64,000 bases of DNA from Rhizophagus irregularis (lineage: Eukaryota > Glomeromycota > Glomeromycetes > Glomerales > Glomeraceae), in contig NC_089454.1 in assembly GCF_026210795.1 (NCBI RefSeq), positions 3,162,001-3,226,000 on the forward strand. The letters are read 5' to 3'. Both the position numbers and the translations under genes were made by a program. This document shows, piece after piece, positions 45,201 through 55,595 of the stretch (position 1 is its first letter; each line of letters opens with the position of its first letter). The notes below the pieces were generated by a model, which was given only the letters and a program-made list of their open reading frames with translations, was not told the DNA's origin and did no database searches.

Positions 45201-46261
45201 TATGCAAAGTATTTAAAGGTAATATGAAAAGCAAAAAGATTACTTAACTGATGGTCTATAACTGATTAGTACGATTTTGTCTCCTCCGTACCGACTTATT
45301 TAATTATTTTTTTTTGTGCGACAACTTATTAATTTATTGTCACCAGACGCAAATGTAACGATCACGTGCTATTTTCTTATACGATCAAATTATACAACAA
45401 TATGCACCCTTTTTATGTATCTTTCTAGGACCATCAGGTGCGTTAACTAAAAGTGCGTTTAATCACTTTTATATTTTTTTTGTTTTGATTTTTCTTTATT
45501 TATCATTTTAGTTTTTATTCTTTATTATATATTTATTTCATTTTATTTCAAAGATTTTTCTATGGAAAAAATTTCTCATTATTAAGAAAACCGAACAATT
45601 ATTTATTTATTCAAATAACTTAGTAATGTGGAGCCAAACTTATTAGAAATTAGGTAAGTTATGTAAAAAAAAGGTGAATTTAACTGATACCGTTCCATTT
45701 CGTCTCCTATCATTTTTTTCAATAACCATTTCGTTCTATATTGCTTTTTCATTATCATTTCATCCCATATATACTGTTCTTTTCATTGCTATTTTGTCTC
45801 CTATTGTTCTTTTTCCATTACCATTTCATACTATATCGTTTCTTATTACTCTTTTTGTTCTTTATTATTCTTTCTTATTCCTTATCACTCATTTGTCCAT
45901 TATTATTATTTGACCGGGTTGTCCTCAAAATTTAAGAAATTAAAAATGTATCCGATATGGAAATTTGTGTTATGTATATTTTATGCAAACTCACGCCCAA
46001 AGCATACGGTGGATTTTGTTACCGATGTATCAATAACCCAATAAAAGTTACTCATATCACTTGTTGATATAATACTCTATGAAAAATAATGTATAAATAA
46101 AGATACGCTATTGCCGTTTTAAAAGTTACTGGTATGAAAAGAAAGTTTTTCCTGATAAAGTTTTTCCTTTGTGAGAAACGACTGATCATTATAAAATTAA
46201 TGACATGATCAACATAGTGCCATAGTGGCACCACCTTTTCATGAAATTTAAGCTTAACATT
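45201..46261. other. Intergenic with repeat scraps
   Basis: 45345-45400 carries the CACCAGACGCAAATGTAACG and TTCTTATACGATCA words of the (GGGAT)n composite repeat. 45690-45910 is a T-rich low-complexity tract (CATTTCGTCTCCTAT-like units). No gene. Confidence 0.55.
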
Positions 46262-46465
46262 AGAAATATGTAACCAGAATTTGGAAAAAGAACTCCTGAA
46301 ATTTATAAAAAACTAGCTTGTAATTTATAAATGCAACAATACTAATTCAAACTCAAAGACCAACAGCCAAGGAATTATTTGAAATAATATGTTTTTGGTA
46401 CAAATCTTTGTGGATTTTACCTAAAAAAATAAAAATAGGGTTATAAAGGAAAGGAAATTAAGTTC
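46262..46465 (+). pseudogene. Kinase C-lobe fragment related to the 30421 gene
   Basis: AGAAATATGTAA, CCAGAATTTGGAAAAAGAAC and TCCTGAAATTTATAAAAAAC follow the order of 31480-31540 of the intact kinase (E-I-C-N, P-E-F-G-K, T-P-E-I-Y-K-K-L-A). They are followed by a CAAAGACCAACAGC word matching the Q-R-P-T-A site. Near 46438, GGTTATAAAGGAAAGGAAAT matches G-Y-K-G-K-E-I. Small deletions and stops remove coding capacity. Confidence 0.7.
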
Positions 46466-48970
46466 TAATTCATATTTGTATTCTTGATAACTTCTACCAT
46501 CTGACATATACTATTTTTCATATTATTATAAAGCCGTAAATTATATATGTTATCAATGAAGTAAGCTGTTAAAACTGATTTCAGAAATATTCTTTCCTAA
46601 TGAACATAATTTTTATAGTTTAATTCCGGTAGGTAGTAAGTGAATAACGTAGATTTGCTAAGTGCGTAATGTAAGTTAGTGAATAATCGTTATCGTTACT
46701 CCAGGCACAGAACGTAAGTCATATATTAAACTGTATAACTAAAGATAAATTTACAATGTGGTACAAAATTATACTAATTACCTTTAAAGTTCAACTTGTG
46801 GTATTCCTAGAAAAGAACAAGAAATGAAACGTTATAAATATTTCTTTAAAATCAATTAAAAGAAAATAATTTCGAAGTCCAAGCTGTAAAACCTAGGATT
46901 ATCAAGATAAACAAGAATCAACATACTTGTATCAAACTTAATTTTATATACAGTATATAAGGACTAATAAACTTTAAATATCACATGATCACAAGTAGGA
47001 AAATGGGTATAGTACTATCAATAAAAGAGGTATTGTAGCATGGCCATAAAATACCTTAGCGGCTTAGCCAGTTACTTTGTAAAATGCTTCTTATCAAAGG
47101 GCATAAGTAACGATGCAACATCAAAAACCATTCAACTTGTTAACATTATTATTTTTCGCAAATGTTTACGAGAGCAAATTACAGTACGATTCTAACCCAC
47201 TACGATGGAAAGTGATATGGTGTAAATAATGAAAACGCAAAATGAAAGTATTTTATTTCAATTTCCTTGCCATATTTTATATGTTATAAGATAAAAATCT
47301 AGCACTAATAAAGATTAAAAAATATTATGGTTGTTTGTGTGTGCTATTAGTGTAGAAAATAAAATATGCGACACATCTAATATGACTCCCCTACAACTAA
47401 ATATATGAGTAAAAACAAATTGGTACGATTTGCGGTGTTGAATAATTAATCGAAGACCCTCGAACCTCTAGCCATAATAATCTCTGAAACTTCTGGAAAT
47501 TCATAAATTATATTTAATTGGTCGATTATTATTATTTGGTTACGGTAGTTGGCATTAATCGGTTAAGGTTTTTTTGATCGGTTCTATTGAAGTGACATTG
47601 GGTGATACTATCACACATAGAATTGATTTAATAGCAATGTACAGGAAACATGGAAATTTTTTGCGAAGATCTCACCGGGTTGCTGGTTGTTGGGTTGGTG
47701 TATATTTAGCAACGACCGTCATCAAAAATTTGCTTAAAAATAAAAAATTTGATAAAGATCGACCTTGTGCAATACAACAAGAGAAAAAAAATGTATAATA
47801 TATCTTACAATTTAACATTAAAGGTTATAATTTTGTACTACGAAAATGATCGCATACGTGGATTAGATCACTTGTCAAAACAAAAAATCGAATTGTCAAA
47901 TGAAACCAATAATTAATTTTTTTTAATTAATTCTGTAAAGTATGATTTTAGATTAATCAATACTAAAAACTTCAAAATTTTAAATGGAAGGTACAAATAC
48001 TATCAAATAGGGAATTCTTTTAATGTATCTTTATTTTAGTATTTTTTCTTTCTTTTTTTTTTAAATAATCTTTTTAAAACGTTTAAAATTCATGTGTAAG
48101 ACGACTAAAAAAACGCGGCTATACATTTCTTTAGATAAAGTTGTAGGCAAAAAGTATGCGGAAATTATTGTAAACATAGAAGTGATACACCCGTTTGATA
48201 TACCAACGCCAATACACTACACGTTTATTATTTTTTTTTTAATCAAATAAGAGCTCGGATACAAGTAGTTTTTATGCGCAGCAATTCATTTATTATGAGA
48301 TAGTACGAATATTACGTAGAATTCTCGAATGTATAAATTACTGTACGCCATTATCCTTATTTGGCAGATAAGGAATGTAAGCCAACATCAAAATTGTACG
48401 ATTACTAATATTAACTTTCGTGGTAGGACAATATAATTTGTGTAATTTATATTTGCATACTTTCGAAAAAAAGAACTGGGAATTTAGTATAATTATTATT
48501 ATTTGAATCGAATTTTATGTCCAAAATTGGCAGTTGATTCTGGTCAATAGATAGGATAGATTATCATTTGAATTACCAAATGAATTATATTCTTTAAAAT
48601 TAATTTGCTATTGTAGTGACAAAATTATCCGTCATTAAAACGATCATTTCAGTATATTACATTCTTATCGTAATATGATTGGTTAACTCTATTAACTTTC
48701 GTCTTGAATGAAATGAATTTATGGTTCTCTATAAAATATTTTATTATTAAAATATATTTGAAAAGCAATCATTTTTTACGGTTTGTAAATTATTATTATT
48801 GATTACGTCATGAAATAATTTATTTTGACCATTATATTATACTTCCAGCTCATTAAGCTATCATTGAATCTTTTCAATTCTTTATTTATTCCAACGAACA
48901 AAATTTTGGTTGTACACATGAAATTTATGATACGATATTTTTTTTGCTGAGTAATCAACTTTTTTTGTCC
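46466..48970. other. Long intergenic stretch, one doubtful frame
   Basis: A frame at 47574-47798 (about 74 codons, TTG at its start, internal ATG at 47637) reads plausible protein (H-R-I-D-L-I-A-M-Y-R-K-H-G-N-F-L-R) but has no start, splice signal or known family. It may be an exon scrap. The rest is AT-rich. Confidence 0.5.
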
Positions 48971-48979
48971 TATATAAAC
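48971..48979 (+). promoter_or_regulatory. TATA box for the 49136 gene
   Basis: TATATAAAC about 160 bp before the ATG, followed by an A/T-rich leader ending in a T tract and AAAGAAAAATG. Confidence 0.45.
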
Positions 48980-49135
48980 AGTCATAAACTTCCTTACTAG
49001 TTACTATTGTAACAACAAAATAAAAAAAAATTAATTTCGGTAATTAAAAAAGAATTTAATTATTAAATAATTTTTTTTTCATCATTAAAATTTTTTCTCC
49101 AAATCCTTTTTTACTTTTTTTTTTTTTAAAGAAAA

Positions 49136-49434
49136 ATGAGTGACAGCCAAGAAATCAACAATCCTAAAAATAAAGCTTATCTTGACAGGGCCTTAAAGGA
49201 TCTTGCTTGCAAGACTGTAGATAAAAGAGTAAGCGATATTCATAAAAGAATTGATAAACATAATAAACAACTTGCAAAAAAGAAAGTAAGTATATATCAT
49301 AAAAGCATTTTTTTTTGTTGTATTTTTTATAATATTAATTATTTATTTTAAAAAAGCCTAATACTAAGAATAGGACTCGAGCTCATGCTATGCCCTACAC
49401 TAGAAGAAATGGTGCACCTAATGATAATAAATAA
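49136..49434 (+). CDS. Small basic two-exon protein, 75 aa, unknown
   Basis: Exon 1 (49136-49285) ends A-K-K-K|GTAAGTATAT. The intron is 49286-49356 (71 bp). Exon 2 (49357-49434) continues in phase with P-N-T-K-N-R-T-R-A-H-A-M-P-Y-T-R-R-N-G and stops at TAA. The product has no signal peptide or membrane segment. It has one likely amphipathic helix (residues about 12-48, Asp/Lys/Arg-rich) and a basic tail, consistent with nucleic-acid or nucleolar binding, though that is a guess. A TATA box and proper splice sites support a real gene. Reading through the intron would add an unrelated hydrophobic tail. Confidence 0.7.
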
Positions 49435-50963
49435 TTCTTAAATTTTATCTTCGTACTTGAGAAGTAAAAGTAAATTAACGGATAAAAATTTTTGATTGTT
49501 ACTATATGAAACATATTATTATTATTATATATTTATCATGTATAAATTAAATTATAAATAAATAAATAAGAATGCATATGATTTTAAAATGTTTTTCCTT
49601 ATAAAAATAAATGTTAAAAAAAAAATTTACTGTTGACGTCAACTATGTAGTAAAATTTATTGTCCGGAGGACTATACACATATTGGATCACGTGGCGATA
49701 TACGTAATAAAATATGGTAAAAATTTTATCGCTCCGTACCCATAACGGTTTCCGTTTCCTAATTATTTATATAGCAGATGATATTAATAATGATGATGAC
49801 TAAGTAAAAAGTAAAAATTAAACTTTTCATTTATTTTATAATATTTTTAACTCAACTCCACTTATTATGAGTTATTTAATTATATTTATTTTTATATTTT
49901 CAATATATTTTACTATCTGATACGTACTGTACTACACCTTATATGTAAATTATATATTTTGTTATTAACAAATAAAATCCTAAAAATGGACTTCAATTCA
50001 TATTTTTTTAAATTGAAAATATTTCAAATTATATGGAGTTTTTTTACTTTAAAAATAAAATCATTGCTTGTTTTACCAACTTTAAGATCACGATAACGAA
50101 TGTTTCAAGGTATGAAAACCAATTAGAAAAGCTGAAATCGAATTTTCTGTAAAAGAACATGGAACATTTCAAATCCGAATAATTATTATTATTTTACCTT
50201 TTTTTGGCTGTTAATAATATGCTAATTTAATTGTCTAGAAAAAAAAATTGTCACGAAACTCTAAATTTTTGATTTCACTTTATGTAAATACAATACATAA
50301 GTGTTTTCATATTTTTTGTTTAATTGGAAAAATCTCTATTAAATAAACCACAAAAATGTGAATTCATTCTGTAATTGTGTGCGAGTTATTATAACACTAT
50401 TTTAAACTTCATTATATGAATTTATAGAACTACATTGCGATCTTTAATTCTTTATATTAACGATACGAAAAACTGAAATTATAACTAAACTAAAACCTAA
50501 AATTCGAGTTCAATTAATCTTACTGTTTCGTCCAGCGCGCCTATATATAACAATGCTTCTATGCGTATAACTTACATTTTTGATAAATTGATTAAAAATC
50601 AAAAAAAGGTTTCGTCATTTTCTGACATTTTTTTTTTCTTTTAATTTAATAATATTGAAGAATTGCTACTAAGTACATTATGAATTATAAAAATTATATA
50701 ATTAATTAGTTATGCGAATGATTTCTTATGGCTAATTCATACATTGATTTTGTATCGAGTCAATGAATTATTAAAATTGGCGATGATTAATAAAAATTTT
50801 AAATGTATTGACAAATTTTGTGGAGAAAACGCTTTTTAAATGAAGCCAAAAACTTATTTGAAATGAGAATACTAAAAATGGACATACTGTATGAATAATT
50901 AATCAATCAATTAATTATTAAATAATAATAAAGAATATAATTATTGTAGGGATTTGGAATCGA
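49435..50963. other. Intergenic; possible kinase last-exon relic
   Basis: At about 49774-49802 an acceptor-like TATATAGCAG precedes D-D-I-N-N-D-D-D-stop. This resembles the last exon of the 30421 kinase (D-D-I-N-N-K-E-G-stop); it is very short, so chance is possible. Otherwise AT-rich. Confidence 0.4.
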
Positions 50964-50980
50964 TTCTGCCAAAATCATTC

Positions 50981-51283
50981 AACATCCCACAAAAACCAAA
51001 GGACGGATTTGTTGACGCTCCTACTGATCTAATCTCGACGATTCCAAGATCTTCAGAAGAACACGAAGAGTTAGATAATTTGAACAACAGTTTTAAAGAA
51101 AGATTAGAAGATTTAACGATGACAACAACAGCCACGACACGAAGAAAAGGGAAAAAGAAAGTAACAGAGCAATCGGATGATGACGACGAAGAAAAGAAAA
51201 ATGAAAACAAAAAGCGTGTAGTGCGAAAGCAGGGAGAAAGGAAAAATTCTGATACAGACCCAGTAAATAGTCATCGTTTGTAA
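50981..51283 (+). CDS. 5'-truncated coding end: acidic/basic disordered tail (about 100 aa)
   Basis: This frame lies just inside the retroposon and ends at TAA 51281-51283. It encodes F-N-I-P-Q-K-P-K-D-G, an acidic stretch (S-S-E-E-H-E-E-L-D-N-L), a Thr-rich spacer, R-R-K-G-K-K-K, then D-D-D-D-E-E-K-K. The composition is that of a disordered nuclear-type tail with nuclear-localisation-like basic clusters. No domain recognised. There is no ATG at its start; the in-frame extension upstream to about 50942 crosses the TSD and is probably chance. Confidence 0.4.
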   Translation, partial: NIPQKPKDGFVDAPTDLISTIPRSSEEHEELDNLNNSFKERLEDLTMTTTATTRRKGKKKVTEQSDDDDEEKKNENKKRVVRKQGERKNSDTDPVNSHRL

Positions 51284-51369
51284 TTTATATTGTATTCGTT
51301 TGGAATATGTGTATATTGTTAATTTTATATACTAAATTTGAGCCACTTAATAAAATTCAAAAAAATTAT

Positions 51370-51670
51370 TTTTTAATAACGTACTAAACTTGTACTATTC
51401 GCTTGGTTTTATACTAATTATGTATTTTTAATCATGTACTAAATTTGTGTTAATCACTTAGTTTTATACTTGTAATATGCTAAATTTGTACTAGTTGCTT
51501 AGTTTTGTACTAGTTTCATATCTATATTCGTATTAATTACACATTTTTGGATTTTTTTGAACCATATACTAAATTTGTACCAGTTTTGGTCTTTTTTAAT
51601 TATATACTAAATTCGTACTAATTTCGCAGTAGTTACATATTTCTTCATGTATCCTTTTTCTGTAACTATC
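51370..51670. repeat. Imperfect TACTAAATTTGTACTA repeats
   Basis: About eight loose copies of TACTAAATTTGTACTAGTT and GCTTAGTTTT words follow the truncated ORF within the retroposon. Confidence 0.55.
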
Positions 51671-51826
51671 ATCTATTATTAATCTATATTAATCTCAAGC
51701 TATATACTGCAACAGTGCAACGTACATATGTACCTTAATATAATTAATAACATCAAAATAAAATTTCCCTATTTATATATCGCGTGATATACTACCAGTT
51801 CGATCTTTAATATAAACTAAAATAAA

Positions 51827-52030
51827 CTTTTTTTTTAACTTTTTCAACTCTCCTTTCATTCTCTTTTTCTAATAAACTTTTTTTTAACTTTTTCAACCCC
51901 CTTTCGCTCGCTTTTTTTCTTTTTAAAAATAAACTTTCATTAGCTTTTTTTAACTCCCCTTTCACTCGCTTTTTCTTAAAAAAAAATATTTTTTTTTAAC
52001 TCCCTTTTTCCTTTCCATTATTCCTATTTC
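51827..52030. repeat. Tandem AAACTTTTTTTTAACTTTTT units
   Basis: Three to four degenerate units of about 55 bp: AATAAACTTTTTTTTAAC, TTTTTCAACTCCCCTTTC, ACTCGCTTTTT. Confidence 0.6.
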
Positions 52031-52094
52031 TCTTCTTTTACTCACAAAAAAAAAAATCAAATTCTATAATGAAACATTATAAGTTTTTTTTTTC

Positions 52095-52985
52095 TTTTTA
52101 GGTGGCTCCATGATATTTCGCAAGTTTTCAAAAAAAATTTTTCTTAAATTTATTTTAACGAAATATTACTATTTTTTCTTTTTTAGATGGTTTTTCGGGT
52201 CTATTTTGACACGTGGGATTTCATTCTCAGTAGGTTTTTTTTTCCTCTATTAGTTTATTTATTCTAACGAACCATATGTTAACATTTTGAATTTATCTTT
52301 TTTTTTAAATTTTTTTAGATGGGCCTGAACGCATGGAAGAGGAAATCGGACTATATTTTTTCGAATTTAATTCTTTTAATGAAATAATAATTCATTTTAA
52401 ACGACTTAAGGATCACTTTGAACATAAATTTCGGTAAATAAAACAAAATATTTTTTTTTCATTTTTTTAGGAAACTTTTCAGATCTTTAACGCATGAGAT
52501 GAGATTTGGTGGAAAAGGTTTTTTAAATGACCTTTTTATGGAATATTTTGCTACTTTTTATTTCTTTTTTTAGGATATTGACTATGAGGTAACTTTTCTA
52601 AGCTTAGGAATATTATTGAGTATCGTAAGAATTGATTTAGGCCGCAAAACCAACCTGTTAGACTAAAGACGAGTACTATCGTTCAAAGATCAAGACCAAA
52701 TTAATCTATATCAAATCGGACACTGGACACGTGAGATTTTGGTTGAAAATAAGTTTGTGTAAAATTTCAGATTATTTCATATCTTCTACTTTAGTTCGTT
52801 GTGAATTTTCTATTTTTTTTCTAAATTATTATTTTGATCAAACATTTATTACACTTCTTGTTTATCTTCTTAGACGGATTATTTGGTTTAGTACATGGAA
52901 TTCTTACTTTAAACATTTTGGTTTGCTTTATTTAGACGGGTCTAGATGCATGAAAAAGTTGGATATTTCTTTTTAGGCAGCCAGT
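52095..52985 (+). repeat. Series of TTTTTTTAG-led segments (decayed exon-like array?)
   Basis: Acceptor-like pyrimidine tracts ending in TTTTTAG occur near 52103, 52187, 52320, 52471, 52575, 52937 and 52977. Several are followed by related words (GGGTCTATTTTGACACGTGG, GGGCCTGAACGCATGG, TCTTTAACGCATGAGATGAG, GGGTCTAGATGCATG). The spacing (about 85-150 bp) is irregular. No clear donors. Confidence 0.35.
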
Positions 52986-52999
52986 TCTTCGGGCCCTGG

Positions 53000-54350
53000 A
53001 CCTCCTTAGGCATGTTGATTCTTGATAAGTATTTTTTCCTTTTAATTTGTACAATTTAACAACGGAACAGGTACTCACACTTCGTATTTTTTTCTTAGAT
53101 AGCCTCTTCTGATTTCATTTCACAAGATTTTGGGATTTTTTTTCGTTTTTCTTTAATATTATTGACGTCTAAATGATGAAAAAAAGAATGAAGAATAGTG
53201 AAGGAGAAACAAAGTAGCTGCACGAAAAAAGTAAAAGAAAAGAAGAAACTTGATTGCAAGGAAAGAGAGAAGAGAGAAAGCTTCTGTCATTGGTAAGATT
53301 GGAAGCATATTTCGTTGAACTACTACTAAAAAATATATATGGGGGAATAGCAGAAAGAAAGTAGAGAGGAAAGAAATGAGGTAATATAGTGGATACATCT
53401 ATTAAGGAAGTGAGTCTATTACTGAAATAAAATAATAACTACAATTCTTTACCTGCAGACGCATCTAAAGATTTATTACATCAGAAACATGTGTTCAAAT
53501 CGGGTTCCCACCTTGTTATAGTTGTGTCACCAGGGGCGCTATGTCAACGGAAATTTAGTACGTTGATCGCTTAAAAATCCGTGGCTATCCAATTATAACA
53601 AGAGGAAAGAAAAAAAGTTAAGTAATACAGTTAGCGCAACTTTGAATTCCTGTGGATCATAGTATAGATAATTTTACACTAGATAACTGATATATATTTA
53701 TAATGTATAATATATTTATAATGTGTATTTTATATATTATTTATACATGTTAATAAATTAATATTACAATTACGAAAACGTGACATTAATTTTACAATAC
53801 AGTATTAATAATTACATATAAAAAAGTGGCTCATATACGGCACAAGGTTAGATATAAAAATGGTATAAATCTATGTACAAAAATAGCTTGAAGCTGGACT
53901 ACAACTTGGATAAGTTTAAAATAAATACAGTACAAATTTTGTGCCAAACGGGCTCACTATATAGTGCATAACTTATGGATATGAATTTGGTACAAATTGA
54001 TGCGAAAACTTTTTATTGGGAGAATGAACAAATTATCCCCAAAATTTCAACAATCTTGAAATTTATTTTTAGAAGAGCGATACTGGAATTTGATCGAGTT
54101 ACTACTTAACAACAGAGAGCTTGTTTAAGTGAAAACGTTGATATTTTCCACGATAGTATAGTTTTTCTTTCTTAATTTTTGAGACAGAATTTTATTTTGC
54201 TTTATTTTTATCGCTTTTAATATAGTTTAATTCATTTAGTTTTTATTAGAATTTTCTTCACAATTAATTTGATTGATTTTAAAATAGTAAAGCCTCAAAA
54301 CATATAAAATAGCAAAAACCAAAAAAACATCGTAAAACATTAGTACAGTA
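53000..54350. other. Retroposon body without recognised coding sequence
   Basis: Contains a purine-rich tract (53165-53395) and AT-rich sequence. No frame or RNA gene that I can support. Confidence 0.45.
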
Positions 54351-54537
54351 GCGTATTTGAAAACAATATATTTACAGAATCGAACACAATGTACTACTTT
54401 AGATTTTATATTAATAGTTATAGTCAGATAAATACTCAGTTATAGGGTTTAGAAAGTCTTTGTACTTTCTTTGCTCTAGGTGCTTTTGTATTGGTTACCA
54501 GAATTTAAATCTATTTTAACTAATAAAGCGCGTTACT

Positions 54538-54574
<37 letters not shown>

Positions 54575-54589
54575 CTGCCAAAATCATTA

Positions 54590-55079
54590 ATTGAAAATCC
54601 GATCAGAATCGATTATCGAATAATATTTTTCCGATAATAAAGATAATAAAAATGCAACTCAGGTTACTTAGGAGGAATTTAGTTTAGAATACTAACTTTC
54701 AATTTTGTAGGAAAAAGGAGGATTAGGTGGAATAAATTAGTTGGGTGTGAGACTTTTGAGCTCATCTTTTGAAGCAGCAATTGGCTGACCTAACATTATT
54801 ACATATTTCATTCTTTTCTCCTACGTATTAATTTAGAATTCAAATAGTTAGGTTTCATAAAATAGGTAATAGATTAGTCTGTTAGTTTTAGTTTTTCTTT
54901 TATTTTAAGGTAGGGTATTATTTTATTTTTTTGTAATGTGTCTCTTGTTCGGAAATTACTCTGTTATAGGGTTAACGTGTTTAGCACGTTTGGCTCTAGG
55001 TGTCTTGTAACTTAGGATAGTTTCTTTTCGATACATAAATCCTAATAAAGATGCATTACAGTTTTAAAAAAAAAAAAAA
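54590..55079 (+). mobile_element. Second retroposon 3' end with poly(A)
   Basis: CTGTTATAGGGTT, a hairpin (AACGTG-TTTAG-CACGTT, 54974-54990), TGGCTCTAGGTG, CTAATAAAGATGCATTACAG and an A14 run at 55066-55079. This matches the order in the tail of the preceding retroposon (CAGTTATAGGGTTT, hairpin, TTGCTCTAGGTG, CTAATAAAGCGCGTTACTG, poly(A)). Its 5' end and TSD were not located. Confidence 0.65.
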
Positions 55080-55595
55080 TTATTAAAGTTTTAATTCTGG
55101 TCAGAATTATAGGCTTAGCCAGAGTTACAGCCGATCACTGATTATTCGTGCAATAAACGTTTTATTTTAAATGCAAAATCATAAAATTTAATTAATAATC
55201 AAATATTTGTATGTTAAATTTGTGGTCATTGGAAATTTCCTGTCACTAATTTAATGATGCACAATCGATTAAAAATGATTAATCAAAATTTAAAATCGAA
55301 AATCGAATTTTAGAATTGAAATTTGAGAAACGATAAAATATTATTCAATGTTTTAAATAGTAAATCCACACATATATATTAAAACAACTTTTGTTTGCAA
55401 AAAAAAAATTTGCAAAACAGATTATAAAACAGAATATAAAACAGATATAGAAATTGATTTAATTAAAATTTATAAAAATTTATAAAATATATAAAATTTT
55501 AAAATCATTTAACTTTATTAAATAAATGTTCAAACAAAATTTATTTTAATTATACTATTACTATTATTCAATTGAATCTTGCTAATTTGCTCTCC
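55080..55595. other. AT-rich spacer
   Basis: AATTCTGGTCAGAATTATAG and AGCCAGAGTTACAGC at 55092-55125 belong to the dispersed GGCC-type repeat seen near 8700. No gene. Confidence 0.5.

Larger units (their letters stand above)
50964..54588 (+). mobile_element. 3.6-kb retroposon with 17-bp TSD and poly(A) tail
   Basis: ATTCTGCCAAAATCATT occurs at 50964-50980 and again at 54572-54588. The second copy directly follows a 31-base A run (54542-54572). Poly(A) tail plus long direct repeat is the signature of target-primed reverse transcription by LINE machinery. The inserted body (50981 to the tail) starts inside a coding frame, so it is 5'-truncated. It ends with a TAATAAAGCGCG word before the tail. 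It has no RT frame. It may be a retroposed host transcript with a very long 3' part or a non-autonomous retroposon family; the related tail at 54590-55079 favours the latter. Confidence 0.8.

Noticed and set aside
50941-50980. Splice acceptor TTATTGTAG as start of a terminal exon at 50951
   Set aside because: The 17-bp duplication shows that the sequence up to 50980 is target-site DNA of a retroposon, so the apparent acceptor and frame extension are coincidental.
53480-53540. tRNA T-arm-like word (GTGTTCAAATCGGGTTCCC)
   Set aside because: No matching A box, anticodon arm or acceptor stem could be found upstream.
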